64,000 nucleotides of DNA from contig NC_090772.1 of NCBI RefSeq assembly GCF_001761485.1, positions 806,001 through 870,000 of the forward strand, in the 5' to 3' direction. Positions 60,901-64,000 of this stretch are shown piece after piece. This DNA comes from Yarrowia lipolytica (Eukaryota > Ascomycota > Dipodascomycetes > Dipodascales). The position numbers and the translations under genes are program-made. The notes under the pieces were generated by a model. The model did no database searches. It was not told the origin of the DNA and saw only the letters and a list, made by a program, of their open reading frames with translations. Positions within the stretch are counted from its first letter, which is position 1. The number at the start of each line of letters is the position of its first letter.

Positions 60901-62881
60901 AGATGGTTGCAAAATGGTTGCTTGACGTGTTCGCATGAGCTACCTTGTGTTGTGGCTGGAAAAATGGGGTTTGGTTCACAGTTTTCAACTCCATATACTC
61001 ACCATTGCCCACATTTCTTCTCTCATCATAGCGTCACACCCAGAAGTCCTCGCAAACACCTCCACTCTGGTGTACCGTGGACTAACTTGGAGTCTAGAAG
61101 ATCTTGGCGGAGGAAGAATAATCACTCATTTATCATGTTCCTCTTAAACCTTTGCATGTATTCCTCCACGGCTTCTATCATAACTGTTGGTTACTAGTAC
61201 ATACGATTACGGTATAAAACCACGGAAGTGATGATAATATAGCTCCAATCAATAGATAATGGAGAACTTTGTGGATCCGTTCAAAATTAGCCCCAGTCAG
61301 TACCGATTCATATAGCTTCCATACTACCAGAGCCTTCTCAAGTACACTCTCCCCTTGTAGTTCTCCTGTGAGAACCATAGTTGGTATTCATGCTCAAACA
61401 AGTTCTCTAAGAGTGTCTGAAATGTCTGAATTGCTGTAAAAGTTGCTGTAAAAGTTGCTGTAAAAGTTGCTGTAAAAGTTGCTTTTTTATGAGATACAAG
61501 TGCTCTCTTTGGGCCTATACTCATACAAACAAAACGAGAGGTTGCAGGTTAGATTTTACAGGTGGGCAAACTCGAGCTGTTAATGGAGAGTTGAAGATGC
61601 GGTTTACGAGGGTATTCTGATCCGGACATCAGGTTTCATATGTATTCTGATCTTGAAATCAGGTTTCATCTTTAGATAGCTTGGAGTACCTGCTCTTATA
61701 TATTTCGACAGGTTGAGATCCTCCTACTTTGAAAGAACCCCAACATGGAGCCCATTTCCTCCAAGTAAGAGAGTATCTCTTTATCAGACTTGTCTACACT
61801 TACAAAAACCGATTCTCAAAGTCTGGAAGGTCCTCTCTCGTACCACCGACCACCCAATCGTGTTTTGAAGATATGATACAGATCGACCTCTCCAAGCATT
61901 ATGTCGAGCTGACGAGGAAGGATTTACTATTAAACACGGCGGTAAAAAGCGGTTCTTCTGGAGATATCCTCCATTGCAACAAGTAATGTCACTACTTGTA
62001 GCTACAAGGGTCATGTCTACACTGTACACTACCGAAATGTCCCCGAAAGAGACCAACATTATGACGGAACGACCGGAGAAAAGCGGTCGGCTGCCCTGAT
62101 AGAAAAGAGCTTCCCACCAAGAGGTTTACTACTGTACTAGAAAGCATCTTCCAGGTCAATGGGCGAGGTTGGAGATAGAAACCCCCGAACACGTCGAAAC
62201 ATCTCAGCATCTGTACATCGTCGAGCAGATCAACTTCTATAGGACGTAGTAGCGGAAGATATACAAAAGGGGATTCAATAAGTTTCTGAAAATCAACAGT
62301 ACCAAAACTACTGCTGCGGAATGTGAGACACTGGCAAGAACCTATGACTTAGATCGCGTTGGAGGAAGCAGAGAACACTACGAAACGAGAGACAAGACAT
62401 TGATCTGGCCCAACCCCTCAGAAGATGAAAGATCAACATGAACTAAGCAAGAAAAGATGTATCAGACACTTATGATATCAGAATAAAGCAAGGGACGAAA
62501 ACAGGATGAACGTCCAGATGATCCCAATGATCGACTCTACGAAACGGAACTCTGGCCGCTCTCACATTGTTAAAACATGACAATCAACTTTTGTGCGCTC
62601 CTCTAATTAATACATCAATGTCCTCAATGCTTTCCGACTTTTGTTTCTTCTGTAATTTCCCTGTTTTGATACCGACAGAGATACCTACAGTTGTTACAAA
62701 AATTAAAACGGATCATAAAAGACGAAATATTAACCTAAATCCAAAGCAAATTCCTAATTCTATTATAATAGACAGCAAGACAGCTCATCCACGTCTTGAA
62801 TCGCTCTATTTCCCAAAAAATTGAAAATGACGCATTTTGGATATTCATGGCAAGCTTTCCTAAAGCCGTCAAGAATATCTT
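54966..62881. other. Long region without a convincing protein gene
   Basis: About 8 kb between MIH1 and the tRNA-Ala gene. Open frames are short and overlap each other on both strands. Seen here: a C/A-rich stretch with CCCTAACCCTACCC near 55490-55510; AT-rich GGGGAAAA/ATAGG words (56395-56490); an imperfect inverted repeat (59629-59641 and 60606-60618); a 12-base tandem repeat (61431-61484); a CTACAAGTAG at 61992-62001; and a purine-rich stretch (about 61850-62560) that reads like decayed coding sequence of unknown origin. Confidence 0.6.
61431..61484. repeat. TTGCTGTAAAAG tandem repeat, about 4.4 units
   Basis: Four perfect 12-base units and a partial fifth that runs into TTTTTT. Confidence 0.9.
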
Positions 62882-62955
62882 GGGCGTCTGGTGTAGTTGG
62901 TTATCACATGCGCTTAGCATGCGCGAGGTCCCCGGTTCGATTCCGGTGTCGTCCA
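62882..62955 (+). tRNA. tRNA-Ala(AGC)
   Basis: 74 bases without CCA and without an intron. The acceptor arms GGGCGTC and GTCGTCC pair with the G3-U70 wobble that marks alanine tRNAs, and with the U6-U67 mismatch also seen in yeast tRNA-Ala. The anticodon stem TGCGC/GCGCG encloses TTAGCAT with anticodon AGC. The T arm is CCCCGGTTCGATTCCGGTG. The A box is TGGTGTAGTTGG and the B box is GGTTCGATTCC. A TTTTT run follows at 62958-62962 as the Pol III stop. No 5S rRNA gene is attached downstream, unlike some tRNA genes of this species. Confidence 0.96.
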
Positions 62956-62957
62956 TC

Positions 62958-62962
62958 TTTTT
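62958..62962 (+). terminator. Pol III terminator of the tRNA-Ala gene
   Basis: Five T residues three bases after the discriminator base of the tRNA. Confidence 0.8.
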
Positions 62963-63134
62963 GCAAAAGATGAATATTCATGTTTGAGAAGTTTTTGCTA
63001 TAACTATCCATTCGTTCACCGTAACAGCATTGTCTTAATCATGCCTTACACGCGATACCGGCTATATATCACAGTCGTTTTCATACACAATCAAATATTA
63101 TTATAATGGTTATAACTTATCAACACCAATCCCT

Positions 63135-64000
63135 CTACATGATAATCTCGGGCTTCTCAATGTTGCCGGAGATGGTCTTGTGGGGCAGAACTCGGCCACC
63201 GTTAACGTAAACCTCGTCCTTGACCTCCACATCGTCTCCAAAGACGGAAACGTTCTCGATTCGAGCCCATCGGCCGACACGTCCGTTCCAGCCAATGATG
63301 GAGTTCTTGACGAATGCATGGGGCTTGATGGTAGAGTTGGCGAGAACGACACATCGAGAGAGTCGAGCACCCTCTCCGATGACGGCGCCAGGTCCAATCA
63401 CAACGTTGGGGCCAATCTTAGCCTGGGGAGAGATCTTGGCAGTAGGGTCGACCAGAACGTTTCCACCGGTGACGTAGGGTTCGGAAGTGGGGACCAGAGC
63501 CTCGGGGTTCTTCTTGGACAAAGAAGACAGGTAAAGACAAGTTCCGGAGAGGAAGTCCTTGGGCTGTCCAACATCCATCCAGTAGCCCTCCAAGTCAAAG
63601 GAGTACAGAGACTCTCGGGCAGCCAGCTGGGGGAAAGTCTCCTTCTCAATGGAGGTGGGTCGCAGATCGATGAGATCGACAACGGAGGGGTTGAGAATGT
63701 AAATGCCGGCGTTGATTCGGTTGCCGACGAACTCGACGGGCTTCTCGACGAATCGGTCAATCTTGGAGGTGCCCTGCTTGTGGACAATGACACCGTACTT
63801 GGAGGGCTCCTCGACCTTTGTGGCAACGATGGTGGCCTCGGCATTGTTCTTCTTGTGGAACTCGGCGAGCTCGGCGAAGGGGTAGTCGCAGATAACGTCG
63901 GAATTGAGAACAAAGAAGGGGGTATCGTCCTTGCACAGAATCTCCTCGGCCAGCTTGAGGGGTCCAGCAGTTCCGAGAGGCTCGGTCTCGACGGAGAAGG
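63135..64000 (-). CDS. PSA1: Mannose-1-phosphate guanylyltransferase (GDP-mannose pyrophosphorylase), C-terminal part, cut by the right edge
   Basis: Makes GDP-mannose from mannose-1-phosphate and GTP in the cytosol, feeding all glycosylation, GPI anchors and wall mannan. The minus-strand frame is open from base 64000 to the stop at 63135-63137, giving 287 residues. The visible part starts [19 protein letters not shown]. It includes [14 protein letters not shown] (metal and nucleotide site), [19 protein letters not shown], and [15 protein letters not shown]. It ends with a left-handed beta-helix of hexapeptide units ([20 protein letters not shown] onward) and the tail [12 protein letters not shown]. 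The nucleotide-binding N-terminus with the GGxGTRLRPLT motif lies beyond the right edge. Codon bias is strong, as expected for an abundant enzyme. Confidence 0.95.
   Translation of the reverse strand, partial: FSVETEPLGTAGPLKLAEEILCKDDTPFFVLNSDVICDYPFAELAEFHKKNNAEATIVATKVEEPSKYGVIVHKQGTSKIDRFVEKPVEFVGNRINAGIYILNPSVVDLIDLRPTSIEKETFPQLAARESLYSFDLEGYWMDVGQPKDFLSGTCLYLSSLSKKNPEALVPTSEPYVTGGNVLVDPTAKISPQAKIGPNVVIGPGAVIGEGARLSRCVVLANSTIKPHAFVKNSIIGWNGRVGRWARIENVSVFGDDVEVKDEVYVNGGRVLPHKTISGNIEKPEIIM

Overview
The window is nuclear DNA of a budding yeast and reads as Yarrowia lipolytica. The evidence is the CGA-rich arginine codon use, introns that begin GTGAGT or GTATGT and end in the compact branch-plus-acceptor CTAACACAG or CTAACGCAG, spacers of several kb between genes, and proteins I recognise from that species: GAPDH beside hexose transporter Yht1. 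From memory these two lie on chromosome C; that was not checked here.

Layout, left to right: the start of DRE2 (minus, cut by the left edge); a 4 kb spacer; a small STF2/TMA10-type hydrophilin; a 4 kb spacer; a small secreted protein with a Kex2 site; SIS2/HAL3, ECT1 (one intron), an HD-domain hydrolase and MON1, all on the minus strand; then the GAPDH gene (plus, one intron). From 23537 to 43504 lies one plus-strand gene of about 20 kb, coding about 6639 residues after one short intron is removed. After it come hexose transporter YHT1, a mitochondrial D-2-hydroxyacid dehydrogenase (DLD2 type), a CDC25/MIH1 phosphatase (minus, with a newly resolved first coding exon), an 8 kb stretch with no convincing protein gene, one tRNA-Ala(AGC), and PSA1 (minus, cut by the right edge).

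The outstanding object is the giant gene. It has a signal peptide, a partial and then four full Cys-rich modules, about 87 tandem units of 61-66 residues without cysteine, a Gly/Asn/Ser-rich stretch and a GPI-type tail. It looks like a wall-anchored adhesin or surface fibre. Each Cys-rich module already carries one copy of the repeat unit at its end, and each unit is itself two similar halves, so the growth of the array can be read from the sequence.

The genes do not form one pathway. They are ordinary housekeeping genes (glycolysis, sugar uptake, lipid head-group synthesis, CoA/phosphatase regulation, vesicle fusion, cell cycle, Fe-S assembly, GDP-mannose supply) spaced by long intergenic DNA. 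That intergenic DNA is strikingly rich in the 10-mer CTACAAGTAG. All product names come from reading motifs; no database search was run.
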